A stretch of DNA of 53,427 nucleotides from UBA2965 sp036526135 (GTDB taxonomy: Bacteria > Pseudomonadota > Gammaproteobacteria > Pseudomonadales > Azotimanducaceae), in the NCBI GenBank assembly GCA_036526135.1, contig DATCZA010000044.1, positions 1-53,427 of the forward strand, written 5' to 3'. The notes under the pieces are model-generated. The model made no database searches, was not told the origin of the DNA, and saw only the letters and a list, made by a program, of their open reading frames with translations. Made by a program: the position numbers and the translations under genes. This document shows positions 26,641 through 36,314 of this stretch, piece after piece. Within the stretch, counting starts at the first letter, position 1; every line of letters starts with the position of its first letter.

Positions 26641-26753
26641 GGTCTTACCGGAAGGTGGAGTCAGGGCGCATTCTAAGGGCGAGCTTCAACATTGGGCAGT
26701 GCTGCGATCTGCTGTGGACGGTTTTCGGTAATCCCGGATGGGCGTGAGCCGGC

Positions 26754-28739
26754 CTACTCGAACTCGAGAATCGGTTGGTCGACTTCCAGGCTGTCCCCCT
26801 CCGCCGCGAGCACCTTGGCGATCTTGACGTCCTGCTCTGCGCGCAGGCTGTTTTCCATCTTCATGGCTTCGACCACCGCGAGCTCTTCCCCGGCCTTTGC
26901 CTCTTCGCCCTCGGCGACCCTGAGTCGGACCAGGAGACCCGGCATGGGAGAGAGCAGAAACTTGCTCAGATCAGGCGCCTGTTTTTCGAGCATGTGCGTC
27001 ATCAGGCTTGCCGCGGTTGGCGTGGCCACGCGGACGTCCAGCTCCGTGCCCCCCTGGGAAACCCGATAGCCAGCCGTCGTCCGGTCCACCTGCACCGTGA
27101 CCAGCCTGCCGTTGACCTCGGCTACCACCAGGGGATCTCCGATGCGCCAATCCGTCTTGATGCGATAGATCGAGTCTTCGTACGTCACCTCGTAACCGTG
27201 CTCCACCGCCGTGACGTTCACCGGATAGTGCGTACCGTTGGCAATCACGATCCAGTCGTCGCCTATCTGTCGTTCGAAGCGCCGTGTCTGGCCGCTGATA
27301 TTGGCGGAACGTTCCACGTGAGCGCGGTGCACGGCGGCAACGATGGCAATCGGCAGCATGGCGTCCGTCGGGGGCAGGTCGGTTGCGTGAAAGCCGTCGG
27401 GGTACTCCTCGGCGATGAAGTTGGTAGTGAGCCTCCCCTCGCGGAAGCGCGGGTGGCTGATGAGCGCGTTCAGGAAGCTGATGTTGTGGGAGACCCCCCG
27501 GATGTAATAGGCGTCCAACGCGTCGGCCATTCTGTCGATGGCCTGGTCACGATCCTCGCCGTAAGTGATCAGCTTGGCGATCATGGGATCGTAGAACATC
27601 GAAACTTCACTGCCTTCCACGATCCCGGTATCCACGCGCACGCTGCTGGTTTCGATGGGCTGGCGATAGTGCACCAGGCGGCCGATCGAAGGCAGGAAAT
27701 TGCGGAACGGGTCCTCCGCGTATACCCGCGTCTCGATGGCCCAGCCTTTGAGCGTCACGTCAGCCTGGCTCAGCGGCAGCGGCTCGCCGGCGGCCACTTT
27801 GATCATGAGTTCCACCAGATCCTGGCCGGTAACGAGTTCGGTGACCGGATGCTCCACCTGCAGGCGGGTGTTCATCTCGAGAAAGTAGAAGTTGCGCTCG
27901 GCGTCAACGATGAACTCCACGGTGCCGGCGGACTCGTAATCGACGGCTTTCGCGAGAGCGACTGCCTGCTCGCCCATGGCCTGACGGGTTGCCTCGTCGA
28001 GGAACGGAGAGGGCGCCTCCTCGATGACTTTCTGATGGCGGCGCTGGATGGAGCACTCGCGCTCTCCCAGGTAGATGACGTTGCCGTGGCTGTCAGCCAT
28101 GACCTGAATTTCGATGTGGCGCGGGTCCTCGATGAACTTCTCCGCGAACACCCGGTCGTCGCCGAAGCTCGAGCGCGCCTCGTTGCGCGCCCTCTCGAAC
28201 CCGTCCCTGCACTCGTCGTCGTCTCGAACGACCCGCATGCCCTTGCCCCCGCCGCCGGCGCTGGCCTTCAGCATGACCGGGTAGCCGATCTCCCGCGCGA
28301 TCTCCACGGCGTGGTCCGGGCCGTCAATCACGCCCGTGTACCCGGGAATGGTGTTCACGCCGGCTTCCTGGGCGAGCTTCTTGGACGTGATCTTGTCGCC
28401 CATGGCGTTGATGGCCCGTGTGCCGGGACCGATGAAGACGATGCCGGCCTCATCCAGCGCTTCGCGGAACTGGGCGTTCTCGGACAGGAAGCCGTAGCCC
28501 GGATGAACGGCGTCGGCTCCGGTTGCCCTGCACGCCTCGATGATCCGCTCCATGCGCAGATAGCTTTCCGTGGAAGGTGCCTCGCCGATGCGCACGGCCT
28601 CGTCTGCCATGGTGACGTGCAGCGCCCGAGCGTCCGCGTCCGAGTACACGGCGACGGTGGGTATCCCCATGCTGCGAGCGGAACGGATCACCCGGCATGC
28701 GATTTCCCCGCGGTTCGCGATGAGTATCTTGTTGAACAT
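26754..28739 (-). CDS. pccA: propionyl-CoA carboxylase alpha subunit (biotin carboxylase + biotin carrier)
   Basis: A 661-residue protein. The biotin carboxylase domain occupies about 1-450, with KILIANRGEIACRVIR, the ATP loop KASAGGGGKGMRVV, EKFIEDPRHIEIQVM and EMNTRLQVEHPVTE. A linker BT-like domain follows, then the biotinyl domain ends the chain with EAMKMEN, where Lys627 carries biotin. It makes carboxybiotin for transfer to propionyl-CoA. Propionyl-CoA rather than acetyl- or methylcrotonyl-CoA is inferred from the partner PccB and the mutase/epimerase genes in the window. It follows pccB by 19 bases. Confidence 0.93.
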   Translation of the reverse strand: MFNKILIANRGEIACRVIRSARSMGIPTVAVYSDADARALHVTMADEAVRIGEAPSTESYLRMERIIEACRATGADAVHPGYGFLSENAQFREALDEAGIVFIGPGTRAINAMGDKITSKKLAQEAGVNTIPGYTGVIDGPDHAVEIAREIGYPVMLKASAGGGGKGMRVVRDDDECRDGFERARNEARSSFGDDRVFAEKFIEDPRHIEIQVMADSHGNVIYLGERECSIQRRHQKVIEEAPSPFLDEATRQAMGEQAVALAKAVDYESAGTVEFIVDAERNFYFLEMNTRLQVEHPVTELVTGQDLVELMIKVAAGEPLPLSQADVTLKGWAIETRVYAEDPFRNFLPSIGRLVHYRQPIETSSVRVDTGIVEGSEVSMFYDPMIAKLITYGEDRDQAIDRMADALDAYYIRGVSHNISFLNALISHPRFREGRLTTNFIAEEYPDGFHATDLPPTDAMLPIAIVAAVHRAHVERSANISGQTRRFERQIGDDWIVIANGTHYPVNVTAVEHGYEVTYEDSIYRIKTDWRIGDPLVVAEVNGRLVTVQVDRTTAGYRVSQGGTELDVRVATPTAASLMTHMLEKQAPDLSKFLLSPMPGLLVRLRVAEGEEAKAGEELAVVEAMKMENSLRAEQDVKIAKVLAAEGDSLEVDQPILEFE

Positions 28740-28758
28740 GCTGCTCGCCGCCTCCGCT

Positions 28759-30291
28759 CTACAGGGGAATGTTGCCGTGCTTGCGCCAGGGGTTTTCCAG
28801 CTTCTTGTCGCGCAGCATGGCGAACGACCGGCAGATGCGCTGGCGGGTCTCCCGGGGCAGAAAGACGTCGTCGACGTAGCCGCGGCTGGCCGCCACGAAT
28901 GGGTTGGCGAACTTCTGCTGGTACTCGTCGGTTCGGGCCTGGATTTTCTCGGGGTCTCCTAGGTCCTTGCGGAAAATGATCTCAACGGCGCCTTTCGCAC
29001 CCATCACTGCGATCTCGGCGCTCGGCCAGGCGAAGTTCACGTCGCCGCGCAGGTGCTTGGAGGCCATCACGTCGTAAGCGCCGCCGTAAGCCTTGCGGGT
29101 GATGAGCGTGACCTTTGGCACGGTGCACTCGGCGTACGCGTACAGCAGCTTGGCTCCCTGCTTGATGATTCCCCCGTATTCCTGGGCCGTTCCGGGCATG
29201 AATCCCGGCACGTCGACGAGAGTGAGAATCGGAATGTTGAAGGCGTCGCAGAAGCGCACGAATCGCGCGCCCTTTTTCGAGGAGTCGATGTCCAGGCAGC
29301 CGGCGAGCACCATGGGCTGATTGGCTACGACGCCTACGGTGGATCCCTGAAGACGGATGAATCCCACGACGATGTTCTTGGCGAAATCGGGCTGAATCTC
29401 GAAGAAGTCCGCCTCGTCGGCGACCTTCACGATCACTTCCTTGATGTCGTACGGCTTTGCCGGATCCGCGGGCACCAGCGAGTCGAGGGACGGCTCCTCA
29501 CGGTTTGCGGGATCGTCCGTCGTCAGCCGTGGTGGTTTCTCGCGGTTGTTGGGCGGCAGGAAGTCGACGAAGCGGCGGGTGGCGAGCAGCGCTTCGACGT
29601 CGTTCTCCAGGGCCAGGTCGGCAACGCCCGATTTGCCGCTGTGCACCTTGGCGCCCCCGAGCTCCTCAGGGGTGACCACCTCGTGGGTGACCGTCTTCAC
29701 CACCTCGGGACCGGTGACGAACATGTAGGAGCTGTCCTTGACCATGAAGATGAAGTCGGTCATGGCCGGAGAGTAGACGGCGCCGCCGGCGCAGGGGCCC
29801 ATGATCAGCGAGATCTGCGGCACCACGCCCGAGGCCAGCACGTTGCGCTGAAAGATCTCGGCGTAGCCGCCAAGAGACGCAACCCCTTCCTGGATCCTTG
29901 CGCCGCCGGAATCGTTCAGGCCAATCAGAGGCGCGCCGACCTTCATGGCCTGGTCCATCACCTTGCAGATCTTCTCGGCATGGGCTTCGGACAGGGCGCC
30001 GCCGAACACTGTGAAGTCCTGGCTGAAGACGAACACCAGCCGCCCGTTCACCGTGCCGTAGCCGGTGACGACGCCGTCTCCGGGGATCTTCTGCTCCTCC
30101 ATGGAGAAGTCGGTGCAGCGGTGCTCCACGAACTTGTCCCATTCCTCGAAGCTGCCCTCGTCGAGCAGGAGGGAAATGCGTTCGCGGGCTGTGAGCTTGC
30201 CCTTGCCGTGCTGTGCTTCGATGCGGTGCTCGCCGCCGCCGAGATCGGCTGCCGCGCGTCGCGCCTGCAGCTCCTCGATGATGTCCTGCAT
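28759..30291 (-). CDS. pccB: propionyl-CoA carboxylase beta subunit (carboxyltransferase)
   Basis: A 510-residue carboxyltransferase of standard length with two crotonase-like halves. QDFTVFGGALSEAHAEKI and GLNDSGGARIQEGVASLGGY form the acyl-CoA site, and DVPGFMPGTAQEYGGIIKQG and TRKAYGGAYDVMASKHL form the biotin site. The strong match to PccB is in the whole order of motifs. ATG at 30291 follows GGAGAGCC, and the frame remains open for another 40 codons that do not look like the family. It is first in the pccB-pccA operon and divergent from the MFS gene at 30528. Confidence 0.95.
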   Translation of the reverse strand: MQDIIEELQARRAAADLGGGEHRIEAQHGKGKLTARERISLLLDEGSFEEWDKFVEHRCTDFSMEEQKIPGDGVVTGYGTVNGRLVFVFSQDFTVFGGALSEAHAEKICKVMDQAMKVGAPLIGLNDSGGARIQEGVASLGGYAEIFQRNVLASGVVPQISLIMGPCAGGAVYSPAMTDFIFMVKDSSYMFVTGPEVVKTVTHEVVTPEELGGAKVHSGKSGVADLALENDVEALLATRRFVDFLPPNNREKPPRLTTDDPANREEPSLDSLVPADPAKPYDIKEVIVKVADEADFFEIQPDFAKNIVVGFIRLQGSTVGVVANQPMVLAGCLDIDSSKKGARFVRFCDAFNIPILTLVDVPGFMPGTAQEYGGIIKQGAKLLYAYAECTVPKVTLITRKAYGGAYDVMASKHLRGDVNFAWPSAEIAVMGAKGAVEIIFRKDLGDPEKIQARTDEYQQKFANPFVAASRGYVDDVFLPRETRQRICRSFAMLRDKKLENPWRKHGNIPL

Positions 30292-30527
30292 CTGGCTCTC
30301 CTGCCGTGGGATGCCCCCCCGGACCGGGTGCGGATGCTCCCGGAGGGATATGGTTGTTGTTGTCCGAGACGAAACCGCGAGGATATCCTGCCGCGTTCGC
30401 GGTGACCACATCTTGCGCGCGCCGTGCCGGGCGCTTCAGGGGCGGTCCGGCCAGCCCCTCGAGGCGGTATACTGCGGCGTCGTTTCCTGCTCGGAGCGGT
30501 TTTCGCCGCAACGATATCTTGAAGCCC

Positions 30528-31718
30528 ATGCATCATTACCTGCTCGGGACCGCGAGCTGGTTTACCGCGTTCGGTATCCAGGGCGTCATGTTCGCGTGGC
30601 TGGTCACGATGGTGCTGCGCGAATCTCCGGAGATGGTTGGTCTGGCTCAGATGACCCTGCTGCTCCCAGGGACCCTCCTGATGCTGATCGGGGGCACTTA
30701 TGCGGACCGCTTCGGAGGCCGGCGCATCGTCATCGGCGCGCAATCCGTGGCGGCCTGCGCGCCGCTGCTTCTGCTCGTCCTGATCTGGAGCGATATGCTC
30801 ACTTACGCCAGCATGCTGGTCTACGCGGTGTTCATGGGTTGCGCCACCGCTTTCGTCACCCCGGCCCGCGACGGTCTGCTCAACGAAATCGCGGAGGGCA
30901 GGGTCCAGCGCGCGGTCATGCTGGCCAGCATGATCCAGTTCGGCGGGCAGATGATCGGCTTCACGCTCGCTGCGGGCGCCGACCTGGTGGGTCCCCTGGT
31001 GGTGCTCGGCGCTCAGAGCCTCTGCCTGGCGCTCGGCGTGCTGGCATTCGTGCTGATTCCGCGTCCCCACGAGGGGCGGCACGTGCGCACGGGCCGGTTG
31101 TTGGCTTCCCTGGCCGAGGGTGCCCGGACCGTCTTCTCGTCTGCGTCGATGCGGTTGATCGTGGTGCAGAACGTGGCGATGGCCATCTTCTTCATGGGGT
31201 CTTACGTGGTGGCCATGCCGTTGCTGGTCCGGGAGGTGTTCAACGGCACCGCCCGGGACCTGGCCTTTACCAACGGCTCGAACTCTCTCGGGCTGGTGCT
31301 CAGCATCGTCCTCATGCTCCGGCTTGGCGATGTGACCCGTCAGGGCCGGGCGCTGGTGCTGTCGCAGCTGGCAGGTGGCCTCATGCTGATCGCCGCGGCG
31401 CTGATGACGAGCTTTGCTCTTTACGTGCTCATGTTGTTCATCTGGGGCGCCTGTGGCGGAATAGCGATGACCATGGCAAGAACCATCATGCAGGAGCAGG
31501 CGCCTGACGCCCAGCGCAGCCGGGTGATGAGCTTTTACGCGCTCTCGTTCATGGGGGCCGGGCCCCTGGGAGCGCTCTTCACGGGCTACATGGTGGAGCT
31601 GCTCGGCCCCCAGCAGGCGCTCGTCCTGTCGGGCAGCCTGATGGCCGTGGTGGCCTGCATTCTCGCCGTGGGCTCAAATCTCTGGTCTCTGAGAGCTTAT
31701 CAGGTGGCGTCTGCCTGA
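30528..31718 (+). CDS. MFS transporter, linked to hyuAB
   Basis: A 396-residue carrier with twelve predicted membrane helices. GGTYADRFGGRRIVIG (about 53-68) is the conserved loop after helix 2, and TPARDGLLNEIAEGRVQRAV marks the Bacillus-type exporter/permease branch (MFS_3, enterobactin-exporter-like). ATG at 30528 is chosen since upstream codons lie in the pccB promoter region. One base separates its stop from hyuA, so it is in the same operon and probably carries the substrate or product of HyuAB. The direction of transport is not known. Confidence 0.88.
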   Translation: MHHYLLGTASWFTAFGIQGVMFAWLVTMVLRESPEMVGLAQMTLLLPGTLLMLIGGTYADRFGGRRIVIGAQSVAACAPLLLLVLIWSDMLTYASMLVYAVFMGCATAFVTPARDGLLNEIAEGRVQRAVMLASMIQFGGQMIGFTLAAGADLVGPLVVLGAQSLCLALGVLAFVLIPRPHEGRHVRTGRLLASLAEGARTVFSSASMRLIVVQNVAMAIFFMGSYVVAMPLLVREVFNGTARDLAFTNGSNSLGLVLSIVLMLRLGDVTRQGRALVLSQLAGGLMLIAAALMTSFALYVLMLFIWGACGGIAMTMARTIMQEQAPDAQRSRVMSFYALSFMGAGPLGALFTGYMVELLGPQQALVLSGSLMAVVACILAVGSNLWSLRAYQVASA

Positions 31719-31719
31719 C

Positions 31720-33822
31720 ATGAGCAGAAGGGACGCAACGTACCGGTTGGCCGTGGATATCGGTGGTACGTTCACCGACGTGGTTTACGAGCCCGATGCG
31801 GCGGGTGCGCAGCGCGTCACCGTCAAGGTGCTGACGACCTACGACGATCCTGCCAACGGCGTGATGCAGGGGATTGAAGCCGTGCTGGAACGCGCCGGCG
31901 CCGAGGCGGGCGACGCGGGGCTCGTTCTTCATGGCACCACGCTGGCGACCAACGCGCTGATCGAGCGCCGAGGCGCGCGAACGGCGCTTCTGACCACCGA
32001 GGGTCATCGCGATGCCCTGGAGATGGCGCTGGAGAATCGTTTCGAGCAGTACGACGTGAACATCGACCGGCCGCGGCCCCTGGTTCCCCGGCGCTTGCGC
32101 CTGCCCGTCCGGGAACGTCTGGACGCCGCTGGCAGGGTGCTGGTACCGATGGATTCAAAGTCTCTGGACGCTGCGGTGGCCGCCCTGGACGGGCACGGGG
32201 TCGAGAGCGTGGCGATCGGTTTCCTGCACGCCTACGCGAACTCTGATCACGAGCACGCCGCGGCCGAGCGCGTTCGCGAGAAGCTGCCCGACGTCTCGAT
32301 CACGCTGGCCTCCCAGGTCTGTCCCGAGATCCGCGAGTACGAGAGGTTGTCGACGGCGTGCGCCAACGCCTACGTCAAGCCGCTCATGGCCCGCTATCTG
32401 GGCAGTCTGCAGCGTAAGCTCACTGATCGCGGGATGGTCTGCCCCGTCCTCCTGATGACGTCGGGCGGTGGGCTCACCACCCTGGAGACGGCGGCGGAGT
32501 TTCCCATCCGCCTGGTGGAGTCGGGACCCGCAGGCGGGGCGCTGCTCGCCGCCCGAATCGCGGCTGAGGGTGGCCATGAACGGGTGCTGTCCTTCGATAT
32601 GGGCGGAACTACGGCCAAGATCTGTCTGATCGACGGCGCCGCGCCGCTGCTTTCCCGGTCCTTCGAAGTGGATCGGACTTACCGCTTCAAGAAGGGAAGC
32701 GGGCTGCCGGTTCGAATTCCCGTCATCGAGATGGTCGAGATCGGCGCCGGCGGCGGCTCGGTTGCCCGGGTAGACAAGCTGTCGCGCATCACGGTGGGCC
32801 CGGACAGCGCGGGGTCCGAGCCTGGACCCGCCTGCTACGGGCGTGGCGGGCGCGACGCGACGGTCACCGACGGCGACGTCGTCATGGGCCGTCTGGATCC
32901 GAAGTCCTTCGCCGGCGGGCGCCTCGCCCTGGATACCGCCGCGGCCGAGCGCGCCGTGACGGAAGCGATCGGCGACCCGCTCGGGCTCAACCTGCACACG
33001 GCCGCGTTCGGAATCAGCGAGGTGGTCGACGAGAACATGGCGGCTGCGGCCCGGGCCCATGCGGTGGAGTGGGGCGAAGATACCCAGGGACGGACCCTTG
33101 TCGCCTTTGGCGGAGCGGCACCGCTCCATGCCGCCCAGCTCGCCGTCAAGCTGAAGCTGGATCGGGTGATCGTGCCGGCCCACGCGGGTGTGGGGTCGGC
33201 GATCGGTTTCCTGATCGCTCCGGTCAGCTACGAGGTGGTGCGCAGCCGTTACATGCGCGTATCGGGTTTCGATGCGGACCTGGTCAACGCCGTCATGGCG
33301 GAGATGCGTGCCGAAGCCCTGGAGGTGGTGTCCTCCGCAGCAGAGACGGAAGGGCTGCTGGAAACCCGTCGCGCTTACATGCGCTACGTGGGCCAGGGCT
33401 ACGAGATCGCTGTGCCCGTACCGGGCGGGACGATCGCCGAGGACGCGGGCGAGGTCCTCCGAGCGGCCTTCGACCACGAATACCGGCGCCTGTACCGGCG
33501 CACCATTCCCAATCTGGATGTCGAGGTCCTGAGCTGGTCGCTTGCTCTCGCCGCGCCCCAGCCGGAGTTTTCGGCCGACTCCGCGGCCCCGCGAACGGAC
33601 CCTGCAGAGGCCGTGCGCAGGGTCTCCCTGTTCGAACCGCTGACGGGGGAAATGGCCGACGGCGCCTTCTATCGACGGGTCGACATCCGGCCCGGCCACT
33701 GGCTGGAGGGACCCGCCGTGATCTCCGAAGAGCAGACGACCACCGTGGTGCCCGCCGGGTTCTCGGCAGGGGTCACGGTCAGGGGTCACCTGGTGCTGGA
33801 ACGGATGGAGACCGAGACGTGA
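31720..33822 (+). CDS. hyuA: hydantoinase/oxoprolinase family protein, A subunit
   Basis: A 700-residue ATPase-fold protein. The N-terminal phosphate loop is AVDIGGTFTDVV (about 12-23) and HGTTLATNALIERRG follows. The central Hydantoinase_A domain has FDMGGTTAKICLI and GAGGGSVARVD. The C-terminal third is the acetone-carboxylase-like end. It works with HyuB to open five-membered lactam rings (N-methylhydantoin, 5-oxoproline, or a related ring) with ATP. Which ring cannot be read here. It overlaps hyuB by four bases. Confidence 0.93.
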   Translation: MSRRDATYRLAVDIGGTFTDVVYEPDAAGAQRVTVKVLTTYDDPANGVMQGIEAVLERAGAEAGDAGLVLHGTTLATNALIERRGARTALLTTEGHRDALEMALENRFEQYDVNIDRPRPLVPRRLRLPVRERLDAAGRVLVPMDSKSLDAAVAALDGHGVESVAIGFLHAYANSDHEHAAAERVREKLPDVSITLASQVCPEIREYERLSTACANAYVKPLMARYLGSLQRKLTDRGMVCPVLLMTSGGGLTTLETAAEFPIRLVESGPAGGALLAARIAAEGGHERVLSFDMGGTTAKICLIDGAAPLLSRSFEVDRTYRFKKGSGLPVRIPVIEMVEIGAGGGSVARVDKLSRITVGPDSAGSEPGPACYGRGGRDATVTDGDVVMGRLDPKSFAGGRLALDTAAAERAVTEAIGDPLGLNLHTAAFGISEVVDENMAAAARAHAVEWGEDTQGRTLVAFGGAAPLHAAQLAVKLKLDRVIVPAHAGVGSAIGFLIAPVSYEVVRSRYMRVSGFDADLVNAVMAEMRAEALEVVSSAAETEGLLETRRAYMRYVGQGYEIAVPVPGGTIAEDAGEVLRAAFDHEYRRLYRRTIPNLDVEVLSWSLALAAPQPEFSADSAAPRTDPAEAVRRVSLFEPLTGEMADGAFYRRVDIRPGHWLEGPAVISEEQTTTVVPAGFSAGVTVRGHLVLERMETET

Positions 33823-35519
33823 GTGCGAACGTGAGTGAACTGCGGACCCAGCTGGTCTGGAACCGGCTGCTTGCCATCGTGGAGGAGCAGGCCCAGACCC
33901 TGATGCGCACCGCGTTTTCAACGGTCGTGCGGGAGGCCGGCGACCTCTCGGCCGGGGTGTTCAACACCCACGGCGACATGCTGGCCCAGGCGGTCACCGG
34001 CACGCCCGGTCACGTCAACGCCATGGCCGCGTCCGTCGGCAAATTCCTGAAGCGTCATCCCGTGGAGACGCTGCGGCCGGGTGACGTGCTGCTCACCAAC
34101 GACCCCTGGGACGGAACCGGTCACCTCAACGATTTCACGGCAGTCACGCCGGTCTTTCTCGCGGATGCGTGCGTAGGCCTGTTTGCGTCCACCAGCCACA
34201 TCGCGGATGTCGGGGGACGAGGCTTCGGGCCCGATGCCAACGACCTGTTCGAGGAAGGGCTGCGCATTCCCATCACCTTTCTGTTCCGGGAGGGGGTGCG
34301 CGACGAGACGCTCATGATGCTCGTCGCCGCGAACGTGCGAGATCCGGTCGTGGCAGAAGGCGACCTCTATTCGCTGACCGCCTGCAACGACACGGGCGCG
34401 CGCCAGCTCGTGGAGCTGATGGACGACTTCGGGCTGGCCGACCTGGAGGAGGTGGGGCGCGAGATACTCGAAAAGTCCCGTCGTGCCATGATGGCCGAGA
34501 TCCGCAACCTTCCGCCGGGCGAGTACCGGCACACCATGCGGATAGACGGTTACGACAGGCCCGTGGATCTGGCCTGCACGCTGACGGTCAGCGGCAGCGG
34601 GATCGACATCGACTGGACGGGCACCTCGCCCGTTTCCGCGGCGGGCATCAACGTGCCTCTACCCTACACCGAGGCCTATGCGTCATTCGGCGTGCGCTGC
34701 GTGGTGGGCAACGACGTGCCGAACAACGCGGGTTCCCTGGACACCATCCGGGTCACCGCTCCCCGAGGCTGCATCCTCAACGCGGAGCCGCCGCGCGCGG
34801 TCTCGGCGCGTCACGCCGTAGGTCAGATGTTGCCGGACGTGGTGCTCGGCTGCCTTGCCCAGGTGGTTTCGGACCGGGTGCCGGCGGAGGGCGCGTCGTG
34901 TATCTGGAACCCCGTGTTCCTGAACGCTCCCTCGGAGGACGGGGGCAACGCACCGGAGCTGCAGTTCGTTACCAACCCCATCTACAACGGAGGCACCGGG
35001 GCTCGGCCGGGCAAGGATGGTCTTTCCACCACGGCTTTCCCGTCGGGGGTGCGCACCACGTCGACGGAGGTCAACGAAGCAACGGCGCCGCTGCTGATAT
35101 GGCGCAAGGAGTATCGGCAGGACTCGGCTGGTCCGGGGGAGCATCGCGGCGGGCTGGGGCAGACGGTGGAGGTTGCGCATGCGCGGGGAGAATCTTTCGT
35201 GATCTCCAAGATGTTCGATCGCATCCGGCATCCTGCCCGGGGTCGAAATGGCGGGGGAGACGGCGAGCCTGGTCGGGTCTACGTGAAAGGGGGAGATGAC
35301 TTCCGGGGCAAGGGCAGGGACGTGGTGCCACCAGGCGCCACGCTGGTCATGGAGACCCCGGGCGGGGCCGGCATGGGCAGGGTGGCCGAGCGCGACCCTG
35401 ACCGGATCGCCGCCGATGTCGAGGCCGGTCTGGTCAGCCCCGATGCAGCGCGCGATCGCTACGGGCTCGACGCCGGGGTCCGGCAGAATGACGATGAAGG
35501 CGGCGCGGCAGACGTCTAG
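33819..35519 (+). CDS. hyuB: hydantoinase B/oxoprolinase family protein, B subunit
   Basis: A 566-residue protein of normal Hydantoinase_B length. Family segments are ELRTQLVWNRLLAIVEEQAQ, LLTNDPWDGTGHLNDF, ASTSHIADVGGRGFGPDAND, and the late NEATAPLLIWRKEYRQDSAG. GTG at 33819 lies in the hyuA stop; GTG at 33831 is an alternative only four codons later. It supplies the ring-opening partner for HyuA. Confidence 0.93.
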   Translation: MSANVSELRTQLVWNRLLAIVEEQAQTLMRTAFSTVVREAGDLSAGVFNTHGDMLAQAVTGTPGHVNAMAASVGKFLKRHPVETLRPGDVLLTNDPWDGTGHLNDFTAVTPVFLADACVGLFASTSHIADVGGRGFGPDANDLFEEGLRIPITFLFREGVRDETLMMLVAANVRDPVVAEGDLYSLTACNDTGARQLVELMDDFGLADLEEVGREILEKSRRAMMAEIRNLPPGEYRHTMRIDGYDRPVDLACTLTVSGSGIDIDWTGTSPVSAAGINVPLPYTEAYASFGVRCVVGNDVPNNAGSLDTIRVTAPRGCILNAEPPRAVSARHAVGQMLPDVVLGCLAQVVSDRVPAEGASCIWNPVFLNAPSEDGGNAPELQFVTNPIYNGGTGARPGKDGLSTTAFPSGVRTTSTEVNEATAPLLIWRKEYRQDSAGPGEHRGGLGQTVEVAHARGESFVISKMFDRIRHPARGRNGGGDGEPGRVYVKGGDDFRGKGRDVVPPGATLVMETPGGAGMGRVAERDPDRIAADVEAGLVSPDAARDRYGLDAGVRQNDDEGGAADV

Positions 35520-35546
35520 CGCTTCCACTCGGCGGGCCGATTCGGC

Positions 35547-35552
35547 TATAGT
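35547..35552 (+). promoter_or_regulatory. likely -10 box for tRNA-Gly
   Basis: TATAGT lies about 38 bases before the tRNA, followed by a GC-rich leader. A matching -35 at 17 bases is poor. Confidence 0.4.
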
Positions 35553-35589
35553 TCGCGTCCGGCCGTCGGACCGGACGGATTCTTCCAGG

Positions 35590-35665
<76 letters not shown>

Positions 35666-35672
35666 CTTCATT

Positions 35673-35696
35673 TCGACGCGTTCGTCGATTCTTTCT
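35673..35696 (+). terminator. terminator after tRNA-Gly
   Basis: A perfect six-base stem TCGACG/CGTCGA with loop CGTT is followed by a T-rich run (TTCTTTCT). It lies eight bases after the tRNA. Confidence 0.65.
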
Positions 35697-35753
35697 CCCA
35701 TGCACGCCGATGATGTTGATGAGAGGGCGGTTTCCCGAGACAGTCGAGAAACC

Positions 35754-36225
35754 ATGAATTTCCGCAACCTCGTCAATTTCGACTTCAGTAAACGTTTGCC
35801 CAGGGAGTTCGGGGGCGAGCTTATGTACGTCACGGCGCGGTCCGACATCCGCGTACAGGGTTGGTCCGCAGGGCGCCGTTTACGCGCTGGAAGCCGATCC
35901 GGCTTACGCAGATCGGATAATCCGCTCGAGCCGCCGCCTGTCATCGGCCTACCAGCCGGTCAACGTTCTGTGCGCCGCCATCGCCGATCACGCGGGGGTG
36001 CTGGAGTTCGCTGTCGTGAAACAGGGGCACGCACGGAACAAGCTGCTCCAGACCGCGCGGTCGATCTTCTATATCGAGGTGTCTCCGGAAAACCAGGTGG
36101 CAGTCACCGATCTGTTCCGAAGCTGTGACTACGACATCTTCCACCTTCAGGGTGACGCCTCCGAGCAGCCGGTGCAGGAGTGCACCTTCTACACGGTGGC
36201 CCGGCCCCGCGATGCTGCCGGGTAA
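35754..36225 (+). pseudogene. decayed FkbM-type methyltransferase with two internal deletions
   Basis: The N-terminal piece (MNFRNLVNFDFSKRLPREFG, then MYVTARSDIR) and, in another frame, GPQGAVYALEADPAYADRI, VLCAAIADHAGVLEFA and QGHARNKL, then RSIFYIEVSPENQ and a C-terminal CTFYTVARP read like one FkbM-family SAM methyltransferase. Two blocks are missing. Between SDIR and GPQG (near 35855) the SAM motif I region is gone and the frame shifts. Near 36046, between HARNKL and LQTARS, the acidic loop region usually reading KIDVEG is absent. About 155 codons remain of a usual 240-270. The assignment rests on the family's motif order as I know it. Confidence 0.7.
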
Positions 36226-36314
36226 CCCGTCCGGCAAGGGCGCTTCGGCAGCGCCGTGACGGGAGATCACGGCATCGCCTCGGATCGATGGCTGCTCGCC
36301 GAGCCCGCGCAGAT

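Noticed and set aside
26775..28979. 734-codon open frame on the plus strand opposite pccA
   Set aside because: Complement of pccA, with no family features and a composition typical of antisense GC-rich frames.
29053..30405. 450-codon plus-strand frame opposite pccB
   Set aside because: Antisense to pccB, with the same low-complexity composition as other shadow frames.
32155..33921. 588-codon open frame on the minus strand opposite hyuA
   Set aside because: Antisense to a well supported gene, with no recognisable domain or ribosome site.
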